In this document: positions 24,901 to 39,000 of the stretch, piece after piece | How the letters are laid out: every line of letters starts with the position of its first letter | How positions within the stretch are numbered: the first letter of the stretch is position 1 | Assembly: GCA_025642075.2 (NCBI GenBank) | Contig: JAODUO010000042.1 | Span: 699,001-763,000, forward strand | DNA: 64,000 bases | Reading direction: 5' to 3' | From: Ridgeia piscesae | Taxonomy: Eukaryota; Annelida; Polychaeta; Sabellida; Siboglinidae | The notes under the pieces: model-generated | The model's input: the letters and a program-made list of their open reading frames with translations, nothing else | Told to the model about the DNA's origin: nothing | The model's database searches: none | Made by a program: the position numbers and the translations under genes

Positions 24901-27900
24901 TGCACTGAAGCATTGCGCTGTTCCCCATGTTTTGCCAGTTCACCCCTGAATTTACGTGAAACTGTGCACGACCGCATTATTATGCATAAATGTTGTCTAA
25001 ATCATAGCTTAAAACACCCTGGTTGGCACTATAAAGTATGGATGACACACCTGACTTGTGCCCAGAGTGAAGGGGTACAACAACGAACTAGCAGCAGGAC
25101 ATACCTGGAGACGCTTGTCTAGGAGCACGTCACCTCCTGCGGTCCCATACGCGTACTGGTAGGGGTAGCACCAATCCCTCACGAGGAAGTATAGCACCTA
25201 CAAAAATTTACGACTTACTTCTAATGTTGTGAATAATTACACGGTTCTTATGTGAATGTTTACTGAATTTAAACTACACAGACTACAAATACTAGCACAG
25301 CCTACTAATACAACAGAAAAAACCTGATGTAATAAAATAATGGAGAACTGCATCAGTTAGTGGGCAAAACAAAGCATAACATCCATATCAAATATTAACT
25401 AAATTATACATTAAGAAACATGGATAAATATAATCTTTCATGCCTGGAATAATAATGATATCAAGGTGACTAACAAATCTTGGCCAAGTGGATGCAACAC
25501 GATGGTGCTGCCACCTGGTGAATGTGTTGGAACCACTGTAGATGCCACAAATGCACAGGCACATGTGAACTTGGCATTGTTCCATCCATGCCCAGCCGCA
25601 CACATCCTGTGTATGCGTTACGTTCTGAGAAATATCCTGGCTATGTGAGACAGGACCCGACACCAGCCACCTGCTGCAGGACCCTGCCAGTGTGGCACTC
25701 ACCTGAAACGGCTTGGTGCCGCTGTCCTCCAAGGCTAACCGACCGTACTCCGTGAACAGCTGCGGGAAGGGAAGGAACAAGGCACAATGTCACAACTTGA
25801 ACATCGACAGGTTGAAACCAACAGATACATACATAATTACAAACTACACACATCATCACAACGCTACTGCAACCATTACTGATATATTCACTTCTTTATA
25901 TGAACTACTCTCTTACAATCTCTCCTGGAGGTTTCCAATACATTTTGTTTTACAAAAAAAAAAAACTGTTTCTAAATTATTCATTTACATGCAACTCTAC
26001 AAATCTACAGTACAAGTTCAAATCACATCATGGCATATTGCATCCAGAGGTTCTGTTTTAATGAACATTTACAAATACAGCTGACTCTCATTATAAGGCA
26101 CCCATGGTGACTTGGTCGAACCACGCCGTTACGGAGTGTGTTTTATACACTTATATACACATACAGTGACCTGGGGATTCAAAATTGTTTCTTTGCACAG
26201 ATGTTCCTAGTTTCTGGGCTGCTAATAACGAGAGTCGACCGTACACTGGCCGTGCCAAGATGCCAGTGAGTGACCTTGGGAGTAGCCGTGAGACGGTGGA
26301 CCTGTCCTACCTACCTGCAGATGTTGCAGGTCATCCTCCTGAATATTTGATGTGATGTTGAAAACCTGTTAACAAACACATGGCTACGTCAGTGGCAAGT
26401 GACGCTGTGGGCCAACACAGCGGCGACATGACACAGTCAGACACACCTATCAAGGTGAGTCCTTGAGGAACTACAAAATCTCAACCCATTAGACGGCATT
26501 TACAATTCCCACCACATGGACATTATCACACCAACCAACCAACCCACACCACACACGTGGACACTATGACACCAGCCAATCCAAGTGGGCACCATGACAC
26601 CAGCCAATCCAAGTGGACACTATGACACTAGCCAATCCAAGTGGACAATATGACACCTGCCAATCTGAGCGTACACTATGACACTAGCCAATCCAAGCGG
26701 ACACTATCACACTAGCCAATCCAAGCGGACACTATCACCAGCCAATTCAAGTGAACACTATTATACCGGCCAATTCAAGTGAACACTATTATATCGGCCA
26801 ATCCAAGTGGACACTGTGACATCAGCCAATCCAAGTGAACACTATGACACTAGCCAATCCAAGTGGACATTATCACAACAGCCAATTCAAGTGGACACTA
26901 TGCCACCAGCCAATCCAAGTGGACACTATGACACCAGCCAATATAAGTGGACACTATGACACTAGTCAATCCAAGTGGACACTATCGCACTAGCCAATCC
27001 AAGCGGTCACTATCACCAGCCAATTCAAATGGACACTATGACACAAGCCAATCCAAGTGGACACTAAGACACCAGTCAATCCAAGTGGACACTATCACAC
27101 CAGCCAATTCAAGTGGACACAATGACACCAGCCAATCCAACTGGACACTATCACACCATTCCACATCAAAGCAATACAGACAACCCTTGCAAAAACATTT
27201 CTGTTTGTGATATAACATATGATGCATTAAATATGAATGACGATACATTACACAGTGCAGTGCTACTTATTTTATACGGACGGCATAAAAGCACACATAG
27301 CATTGTAAATTAATTGTATATAATAACTATGAATTTTCCTTTATGTGTAACTGTTCACCTTGTTATGCATGTTGTCTAAGTTATCCCAGGTGACATAAAT
27401 TTAGTCACATGTCTGGTATCAACTATGAACAATCCAGTAGATAACAAATGAACCATTGCAGATCTTCGATACGGTCACAGATGATTGAACCCGTGAAAGT
27501 TCAGTCCACAAGAGATGTATAACAAAATTACAGAGAAAATTAGTTTGGATGTTGCCAATTATTCATTCTGAGATATGGAAGAAGCTGGAGAATCACCGCT
27601 AGAGGACATGTGACCCGCTGTTGACAGGTCCCAGGTCCAGGTGTTAGCACCAATTTGCACCTGCAGACGATCTGCCTGTATTTCCGGGCAACAGCATAAC
27701 AACCTCTGGGAAACTGTGAGACCGCACACTGGCCTAACTCCATGCACAACTGAAGGCAGACATCTGCCCTGTCACCATTTCTCTCAAGTAATTAATAACG
27801 CGGCTATGAAAGTAGGCCCAGTTTCAGAGCAGCAACACCAGAAACACAGACAGCGTCACTGACATTTCATTGGAGACAACAGTTCAACTGCGACAAACAG

Positions 27901-28869
27901 CGCTATTGTTGTCATTGTTATAGCATTCTACCTGTCCGTTATCAGGCACTGTCATATGACAATGCAGCTTGACTGATACCTACGGCTGGTGGCGTGCTAC
28001 TGTCACATTCTGACAGTGTTGCTGTGTCTCAATCACCTGGTGAAAACTGTGAATGTGATGTCATGATGCCATGGTAAACTTGGAGAATTTGTGGGTGCTT
28101 GAGTTTGCCAAGTAGTGTTTATATTAGGAGGGAGATTCTTGTTCAGTTCTATTGTCCTGCATTCTCAATATGTGTGTCGTTTGGTAGCATCGGCCAGCAC
28201 CAGGGGAGCAGGCTTGACAGTTTCCAAAATTGTTGGCAGTGCATTCACCCTTCTAACAGCTATATACAATGACAGATAAAAAAGAGCTGGCAATATTATC
28301 TCAGACCAAACTCGCCATCTGTTCGAGTTATTCAAATTATTCTAGTCAGGCAAACGTTTTAGAGACATCAGTATGAAAAGTGCAGTAGAACCTGTGTTAA
28401 TATGATTCTCCCTTCCCTCACTAGCCTTAATTTTGCCATGAGGTGGCAGCACTTTCTTGCCCCCCATTCTCTTCCGGTAAAAACACCTGTTGATTTTCGG
28501 TGGAAAACCGTAGACGCCCCCAACTACCCAGTGTATGTTTTGCATGCCCTGGAAAATTTTGACAATCATCAATGACCCCAAAGCATATCAACAGCTAGTA
28601 CTTTCTTGGGTTTCCACCCCAAAGATAATGTTTCCCGTTGGGGCTGAGGGAAGGGAAGGGAATGAATGGTTACCTGTACTGAGCTGAGCATTGTGCTGAG
28701 TGCGAATACTGTGGCGCAGTCCTTGACGGTTGACTCACTGTCAAACGCGCCCTGTGTGTCCATCAGTAGAACCACAACCTGCACGACACAAACCAACGGT
28801 GACAATACAACACAGATGTGACAGAACACTGCGTCACCAGTCTTGCTTATGGACATTCATACATGATAT

Positions 28870-28903
<34 letters not shown>

Positions 28904-31900
28904 AATATATACATACATCCCGTAAGTATTTCACATATTATCAGTTTTAGTGTGTCCTGGAAGAACAATTTTTATGAAAAGATTGGAGTTTCACACATTA
29001 TTTCTTCTGTAAGAAACACGGGAAGAAATCTTAAACCCAGTTTCAAATAAGAAATAAGTGTCACTGTGTTGCTTTACTGCAACATACAATATAACTCTCC
29101 ATGGTATAACAAGTTTCACTATACAGTGTGTTTCCTCTGCTACAAATGACTGCAATACAATTAGTTCCACTATGTCCTTGCTATCACTACTAAACTCTCC
29201 ATCATAATTCAATAAGTTTCACTACACTGCCTCTGCTGCGAGTACAACTCTCCATGGCATTCACCTGTTCTCCATTTTCCATCTCCAGCGTGAAAGGTTC
29301 ACTCCACATGAGCATGCCTGTCGTGTTGCGTTCCGCCCCACCCCGCCATGGGAACCCTTCGAGGGGGGCGCACTCATTGCCCAGCCAGTCAGACGCCCCC
29401 TACAACAACAACCACAGTCAACATGGTGGCTCCGTCAGTGTCAGATGCACAAATTAAATTTAGTTTATGCCTTATTAATATTTTAAGAACATTTTCAGTA
29501 AAAGAATATTCAAATGTTCATTATGATTTTGTAAAAAGAAAAAGTGAAAGTTTCTATTTCATGAGCCATTTAATTACAAAATTAAAATGTCACCCTTGTA
29601 TTAAGTAAAGCATTACTGCCTATTAATAAACAATTATAATGTATGAAAGCGCATTCAACTCAATTTAACTTACAATTTAAAGAGGTTCCCTGGATTTAGA
29701 ATGTTGGGTGTCACCAGAGGGCAGCACTTTCCCTCAATCACAGTTGTGGCCAACTGAATTATACCACATACCAGTAGAATTTTATTTAAAACCCACAAAC
29801 GATAATTATCAGGACTTAAAATATGAAAGGAGTCGACGATCTTTTCTGCATGTCACACTAATAAATCTTTTGCATAACCTATTGCAACCCGAGTAACCAC
29901 AACACTTTCAATAACAGCAAACACACAAGAGTGGTGTATTTACAGAACCGCTGTTTATCCACACGTCGTGCCAAATCGCACGGAAACATCTGACAACCAC
30001 TGCCAGTGTCGGTGGACACAAAACATACTCTGTTCTCTAATGCACCGCCGCTGATCAAATTACACGGTACACACATATATACGCCTGACTGCTGGACACG
30101 TATACTTTCTGGACACGTATAGCACACAGAGGTGAGGGACAGTCACAGACTTCTGTCAACCCCTGGATCCTTCACTTCCCCTTCTGTGACTCACTGGGGG
30201 GGGACTGTCTGGCACCCCCAACCACACAAAGCCAGACATGACACCTGCCCGAGGGGGGGGCACTGGTATTTTAACCCTATATTTATCTAGCAACAATCAG
30301 CATTGGTGTACATGACTAATGCACCAATCCAGGTTGGGGCAAATGATTTCATACCTAAAATATGCTGATCTTGCAGATGTGCATTTGACTTTTACAAACA
30401 GCCTGTAATCGTTACGATGCTTGTATTACGTACTGTGTACCAGTAAGTGACAGCAGACAACATAAAGCAGCTTGGTGTACAAGCTTTGTGTACTCGGCCC
30501 GTCTGAAGCCTTGAACTTGCAACATGAAAACATCATAAACTCAGGTAAATGTAAACTTATCAATTATCTTATCCACTTATTCAGGCAATCTAAGTGATTC
30601 TGTACATGCTATACACCACATGGCTGATACAAATGATAAGAAAGAGTATTTAATTGAACATTGCATATCTGAAATTGTTATACTGCACTTGTTCAACTGT
30701 AATTGTATAAACAGTTTCAAACAGTACACAGATCCACACTAACAAAGAAGGCTGTGTTAAGTGAACGTGCATGCATGTGTGCACGTGTGTTTCTGTATGC
30801 AAGTGCATGTTTTAGGACTGTCTGGGCCATAACTGTGCATGTGAAACTGGCAGTTAACCACTAGAACCATACAAAGGGTGCCCAACAAGGGTGTACACCT
30901 GGGTGGGTTTTTGTAATTTGCCCAACATGCACGTGGCCTGGCTTGAAATGTTAATACCGCATATACTGTATAGATGTTTGAAAGTAGTTAATAAATAATT
31001 CTAGATGGCATCATAACTACAAACAATTTTAGTACAAATACATGTCTACACGCATGCAGATATTTAAAAATACAAAATGCAACATATTTAAATTGTCTAA
31101 ACCATGTTTGACCCCAAGTCATCTACCTCTGGCCACAGCCAGACAAAAAGACCTGTGACCTCATCAGTGACCTGTAGGGAGCAGCGAGTGCACCAGGAGA
31201 CGACGGGGCTGTTCCAAGCCACCAGACAAAACACTGGTTATCACCACCAGCGCAATTATTAGTTAGCTCAGAGATCGGGTGACGACAGCCAGTGGACCGC
31301 GCCAGATAAATGACGGCTGCAGTCAAATCACCCTTCTTCTCTCCCACAAACAGTCGGTTCAACATGTCATCAACGTGAATGGCGTCACGGGCACCTGGTT
31401 ATGACAGGTGGGTGTTTACTGGTCTCTGAAGCAGGTGTTGATGTTTGTTCACGAGGGTCGCGGGGATGTTGCGGTCACCCGGGTAAGGCAGGATTTGTCA
31501 AAAACATCTATCTATCCTAAATGCATACATAATAACATGTTTTTTACACTGAAAGATTATCCAACTTCACTTGTCGTTTTGCTGTTCTAACAAACAATAT
31601 TATTGCAAACAACCATAGTTGATTAGCAGTAAAAATATCATTAGTAAGGTTCAATAAATGTTGCCTGAACATTCATGTCATACCTACTTAATTTGCATGT
31701 TTCATTCAATATTTTTATACATATTAATGTATAACTGGTTCGAGTAAACATAACATGTTTTGATTAGTTTGTTAAAAGGAATATTTAAATAAACGCTTGA
31801 ATGGGTGCAAGCACAAATATTTATATATTACTTAGAAATCAGCATTGATTAATAATATATTTATTCACAACTTTACTGACACCGTTTCCCTGAGACATAT

Positions 31901-34900
31901 GTAGGCACCCCTGTTGCAGGAAGATTATCTCTGAGTTGACCAACTATCAGCTTAAGTGGTCAATTAAGGTTAGTTTGCTAAACAATATTATTCAGCCAAA
32001 TACAACTACAACTGTGGAAATGTGCTAACTACACCTGACGGTATATTTCTTAAGAACTCACAGATACATTTGCTATGCATACTGCGAACAAAAACATCCC
32101 TACAGCAGAAAGCTGACGCACAGAAATAGCCAGTAAAAACACATCAGCAAAGTTGTCACAACTGATATGAGGAAGTTGCCCCGACAGTGGCAGTGTGCCG
32201 CCAGAGAGGCTGGTGCAGTACGGGAGCAAGGTCACATTTCAGGGTGGTTCACATGCCGGCTCCCACAGCAAGCGCTCCACCTCCTTCAGTGCGTCTGTCG
32301 ACCCGACCCCTACATACTCACTGGCTTAGTTAACAACTCTGCACTGACTAATTTGAATTTGGATTATGCAGGGAAGGCGCCATCCATTTTTCGCAAACGA
32401 AAAATGAATGGCACATGACAGATAGACTAAACCCACGAGCCGAGCCCTGGGGATGATGTCCAGGCCCCCCAAGGCACTCACGAGTGTGTCATTTGTGATA
32501 ACGACACACCCATTCGCGCTCGGAGACAAACAATAAGAAAGTAATTGTACAGCTGCGGAAACCGCGTGGTCTGTTCCAGTGCGACCTTAACGATGCGACC
32601 ATTATGAGTTATGCTCAGCAACCTTGCAGATGTTAATTTTGCGGTTGAGCGCTCAGGTCCAGGCACCGCAGACGCAGATCTACAATTCCTGGAAATGGAG
32701 ACCCGCGCTGTGCTGACATGGCGAGGTGGTTGTAAAAACAGACGCTGCCGCCACATGGTTTATAGACGAGGTACGCAGTGGCCAGGTAATGGCACACGCT
32801 AATCACAGATCAACAGTGACAGGAATAACGTATGTTTCTGAAAAAATACTATCTTAAATTGCAGCAGAGCATCGGAATGACAAACAAGAGACAAACATGT
32901 TTTGACCTTTTCACAGCCACATTGAGGTTCGGTGACGTTTTAAAATCTGCTCTGTAGGCCTACACTGGTTAGTGGTTTCATTAATAGCAATAATAGTAAA
33001 ACTTCTATTGTGCCTTTATCCTAGGAAATCTGAGCTCAGAGGTGCAGAATAAAAAAATCAATAAGTCCAATTATGTTTACAATATATATATATATATATA
33101 TATATATTAAATAAAACTTATAAAAAAATATTATATCTGAACATTTTACGGGTAAACAGATACTTTTATGGTACACCGAACTGCACAGCGTACACATGCC
33201 GTAATAATTTTTATTATTTTATCACATATCGTCATGTTACTGCCATATCCATAACAATTTACCAACGGTCATTAAGATTTGTGACAATCTGACCAGCTTC
33301 AAACGTCTACTGAAGCCACATTTTTTTCCTATCGCATATTAGTATAATTCGACACGAACATTATTAATTTTTTACTAGATTATTTGGTAATATTATCAAT
33401 ACATAATTATACACTTATTTATTGGCATTATCGTCACATAATTATTATTTTACAGTTTTAACATATAGAAAACTAGTTATTACTAATAATAATTATACCT
33501 ATACCGTCATTTATCAGTCTCATTGCAATGTAATTATACACTAGACCGGTTATTATGTGTTTTTATGACTAATATGTAATTTATTTATACACCTGTATAT
33601 TTAAGTGCTATGCTATTTAATATCGTACTAATTTTATTTATTTATACAGTGTATACCTGTACATATTTTTTACATTTATTTTAAAACACTAGTATTTGTC
33701 TTATTGTATACGTATATCTTTTTATGTCTTTTAAATTGTAATATGTTGTGAAGCGCCACGAACGATTATGGATGTGGCGCTATACCAAATAAATATATTA
33801 TTATTATGTTACAAAATGTATTTAGCGGCAATTTTTCATCATTAAATTTTCAGTTACATAAACAAACTTGTCTGTTCCACCTCCAGACTGACCTTGAACC
33901 GAGAGAAACCTCGTGACATCATTCCTTTATACATTACTATCAGAACATCAGCAGCCGAGACAGTAACATGCGTTAAGCGTGCAAGACCCGAGTCCTATCT
34001 AGAGGCCATTCAATGCTACATCTCGGCACTGCCAAAGAAGACACGGTCTGGCTGGAAGCAGTGAGTTTTTATCAATCACTTCAACGTCGGTTACTCAAGA
34101 GGCAATAATGCTCTCAACCGACTGACTGCGGTCGGTCGAGTAGATAAACCTGGCAGCTGTCAGTGACACAAGTGTACAGTGTGGTATGTCACGAGGTGCA
34201 GCACCTGAGCACGGCGCAGGACTATTCTTCCGCTGTTTGCGAACACCTGCATATCATTGAACACCATTTCGAGTGTTAACACTACAATTCTCATCAAATT
34301 CTGCATTGTTTTTTTCAATGGAAGAACTCCTAAAATAAATAATTTAACAAAACAAAGAGAGCCGACTGGTGCATGTTTCATCACTGATTAGAGACTGGCT
34401 AGTGAACTGCTTGCGGACAGTTATAGATGACATCAATGGGAATCTGCATTTTGTTGGGAGAGAATCGGAGAATTTGATGACATAGAAGTTATATCAAATC
34501 TGAAACCACTATTAATAAGCTGTGCCTTTGATAATGTATGGTTCTCAACTATCAAAATCTTACTCTGCAAAACTATACAAAATGTGTAAACTTTTCACTG
34601 GTCATTTCACACAATTTCTCATGTGTAAACATTGATGATATGAATACAATAATTTACACAAATTTACTCAAATCAACATCATATAGCTGATACTGTTGGT
34701 CCCAATGGTCCACTGAGATGTTCCAGCCACCCAGTGTCCTGCTACTTTGACCCACATCTGCTGAGTCTGGTCAGAGGTTGCTGTCAGACACCACTGGACA
34801 GGCGTGAGAACTTGAGAACTATCAGATGAAGGCCAGTTGGCCAACTGTTAACTCTGGACACCCAATGACCGACTTGTTTATATCTGGCTGGAGACAGCTG

Positions 34901-35938
34901 TGCAGTGCAAGATGGGTTCAGACCACTACACAAGGCAGGCATGGCTCGCCACCACAAGCAGACAGCTGACTACTTCACATCGGTCTGCACCCTATTTCTG
35001 CAAACGTAACTTTGTATTAAGCCAAACAAAGTCCAAAAACGTCAAAGCAACTGAAAATTTTAAACAAGTTCTGTACAAAATAAAAAGGATCACCAGTACA
35101 TTTATTCCCAATTCAGAGAAAGCTCGGTTGTCGAAAACTAGCACTAAGATCACAAACAAATTATAAGCCAAAGGTAAGCTCGGTTGTGGAAGACTAGCAC
35201 AAAGAAAACAAACAAATTATAAGCCTTATAAGGCTTCAACATACACATGGGAGTGGGGTTTTGTGCTTTTGTTAAATCTTGATCAATAGTATTACATTAT
35301 GTGCATAACATGCAACATATAGTTTCGCTATGTTTGGTATGGGAGTGAGGTACTTGTGCTGTTGTTTTGTTAAATATTGTTCAATCTTATTACAGTATTT
35401 GCATAACATATATTAGTACACAGCGAAAGTGTATATGTTGTATATTGTAATAATATCCAACGTATACAGTTTCACTGTGTTCGGTGCGTGAGTGGGGTTT
35501 CTGCGCTCATGTTTACTCTAATTACAGCATTTACATAACATCCAGCATATACAGTTTCACTGTATTCTGTATTTTATTGTTTACCGAAACTCCTTCCCGC
35601 TGAAGTAATGGGCCAAAAAACCACACACACACACATCTATGGCAACAACGGAAAATCTACAATACAATGTACATTAATATTATGGTAATTACACCATGAA
35701 AAACATTATGTAAAACAAGCGCACTTATGCGACAGCGTCACACAAGGCACCATTTATCAGGTGGTGATTTACAGGGGTGTTTGTTGAGGGAAAGGCGGGC
35801 AGGGAGATTTGCCTCGTTATGTTGTTCTTATAGCAACGCCAGACAGAGTGATTGCAGTCGCGGGTTTGTGTGGCAACATGTGCAGTGCACCCAGACAGAC
35901 GGCTGGTAACTGGACGGGTAACTGCCTGGACGATTGTG

Positions 35939-36031
<93 letters not shown>

Positions 36032-39000
36032 AGTCGTCATCGCTTATCTCTGACGCACAGCCATGGGCAGCCAGTAGCACTCGAGTCAGGTGTCTCACAG
36101 AAGACAAAGTTCTGACAATGTTGCGTATGCCCTGATGCTATCTATTGGAGTCAGCCACTGGATGCAGGCTCAGTAGACAGATGAGCTGGAGGTAGTCCAC
36201 ACACGCACAATGTCACCATCCCTCACAGATCACTTGAACTCCGTGCCTCAATTTATCAGCATACTATAGAATTTTTTATCATGATTAAGATATACCTGCA
36301 TGTTACTTTCTACCAAATTGTGCTTAATAAACATGTAGTTCTTTGCAATTACATACTTTAAAATTTTCATCTGCGAAAACAACAAACTCGGGTAGCATTA
36401 CTGAGTATGCTACAAAAATGCAGGACAACTAGTGGGGTGTGAAAAAAACAATCTAAAATGAGTTTAACTGACATTAATTTCACAAACACATCAACAAAAA
36501 TAATATTTAATTTTATCTATTGTTCATTGATCACTTTCAATAGGAACCATGTTGATCTAATTAACTGGTGTGAACAGTTATAAGCTATATACTGCTATTC
36601 ATTCACGACCTTCCATGAACTACTGGTAGTCAACCTAACCAGACAAATTGTGGTTAAGATTTCTGCTTCAAAAAAGACATCACTGCTTTAACATAATAAT
36701 GAATCAAAAAGTAACTGAATTAGTCACACTGCTGGATAAAATTAACGATTCAAAAGTAACATTTTCTAATGGTGTTTATTTGAGCACAAGAGATTGTGGT
36801 TAAAATATGGTTTGAGGAAATATACAATTATTACTATTAAACATGTAGGGCAATTTAGCCGAGGCCCTAAACCCTGGAACAATAAGCAATATCAGCAGGA
36901 TGATCAGATGCGTATATTTTCATTGCTTTACAACAAGCAAATAATTTGAAACTCCAAAGAAAGGGAAACACTACATACTACCTAGGTGTAAATGTCATTG
37001 ATACAAAAACAGTCATTTAATGTATAGACAATACATTACTTGATAATTAATTAAAACTTTCTAATGTGCAAACATAAATACACAGATTTGTGATTAAACA
37101 GCATCAACTTTAACAAAACATTTAAACATTCCGTTTACGTCTTGGGTTTAGATTTATATCTAAATCACAACAAACTTATAATAAAGACATCGTTTCACAA
37201 ATTACCTGATGGATATGTGCACTAAAACAGCCTGAAATGGTTTCTTTACTACACCAGTGTGTGTTACATCAAGTGTACCGTGCCAACCACATCACAATGT
37301 AATTGCTGCATGAGTTGGAACACCTCTGATCCTGTCATGCAAGGGTTCAAATTGCCCCATATGTGATAACTTGTCGTCAGGGGAACACTGGGTCCCAGGG
37401 GACACTCCCACCAGCCTTCATGTCAGTTTCTCTCAGTCCTTCACGTTTTTTCTAAATAAATATTTCAGACTTCTATACAGAAGAATGTTCTGTGTGTCTC
37501 TGGTGTAGACTGAGACGTGGTGACCTCTCACATGACTCAAGTTCCATCATAAACCAACTCATTATATGATTTGTAAAACAATTAATTGTAATGCCTACGC
37601 CGTACTAGGAAACGACTCTTGATGCTAAGCTGGCAGAAAAACCAACTGAAACAATTGTAAAAGAAATTGTTAAACATTTTATTTTAAATAAAAACATTGT
37701 TAAAATTCCAGTGGGTTCATAATTAATCAAAAGTCATACTTAACTTTAATGACAGTTGTGTAACATTAGTGTTACATTACTAACATAACATATTTGACAA
37801 TACTACAAAGACACAATATTGCAATAACAAATTTATAGAAAATATAAAACAGAAATGTACGTTTTGCAAAATAACACCATTACTGGTCTTTAAAACTGAC
37901 AATAAGAATACATTAAAAAATTCAGTTCTTTCTTACCTTATGATGCATACAACTACAGCCATGTCAATTATTATGATATGAGGCTTCGATTCACCTTGTA
38001 AAAATTCTTTATTTTGTTTTGTTTGTATAGCTTACAAAATCAGCTACAGAAACAGGATTAGTCACAAAAATTAAATGACCTGAGGCTAAACAACATCTGT
38101 CATTTACTCCACAAAAATACATGGAAATAATGATTCAGAATTACTGGGCAGATCAATACTAAATACAGGATCTCCTTTAAAACCACCTGCAACTCTTGGT
38201 TTACTCTATGAATCCTTTTTTGCCACAGGCTACGCAAGTTCACATGGTATATAGTGATTTGTCAAACCTGTCAATTCATGAATGAAGAAACTGGTGAGTT
38301 TTATAATAATTATATAAAAAACACTCCTCCAATTAACGATAAACTCACATTTCTAGTTTAATGTCATACACTCTCCAGGCTCATGCCTTTCTTGATTCAT
38401 GTCAGACATGGGCTATTCTACAGCATTTCTACGTTATCAATTAGTATTCAATTATCTTAATTACGATTATAAAATGCCACGTTATCTTAACAAAAGGCTA
38501 CCAGCTACTTAAACGATTACACCATTTCTGATTACTTTTATAAAAAATGGAGACGAAATTGGACAGCTCTGAGTGAAATATAACCAGCTGATATAATTTA
38601 TAACATCTCCACTTCCTCATTCTCCACACATTTTCACCTGTACTTAATCTATGATATTATTATAATGATAACAGACATTTATAGATCGTCTTTTGCATGC
38701 GAGGACTGACACACACATGGATCACATTAAATGTTATTGCTAACATAATATATGAGCAATAACATTTAATGTGACATGAATATGACACGTGACATGAACA
38801 TATTATGTTCATGTCACGTGCCCCACTTTTCTGCCACATTTTTTTTACCACCACAGAAAACTAACACCATATGTGTTTAATGATTGATATAATGATTTAA
38901 TGCACTCTAAAAAACAGGAATACATTAATGTATGCCAACTGTCACTTGTCAGGATTACTACCATGATTACGCACAACTGCAATTAATTGGTCATGTTCTT

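Noticed and set aside
32167..32802. Short frames in a less AT-rich patch of atlastin intron 2
   Set aside because: Several overlapping frames on both strands, none bounded by matching splice signals or carrying atlastin-like sequence. The atlastin reading is complete without them.
37300..37400. GGGTTCAAATTG resembling a tRNA or SINE B box
   Set aside because: No A box at the right distance and no cloverleaf could be drawn.
38660..38854. 64-codon minus frame
   Set aside because: It spans the two palindromes and has no motif.
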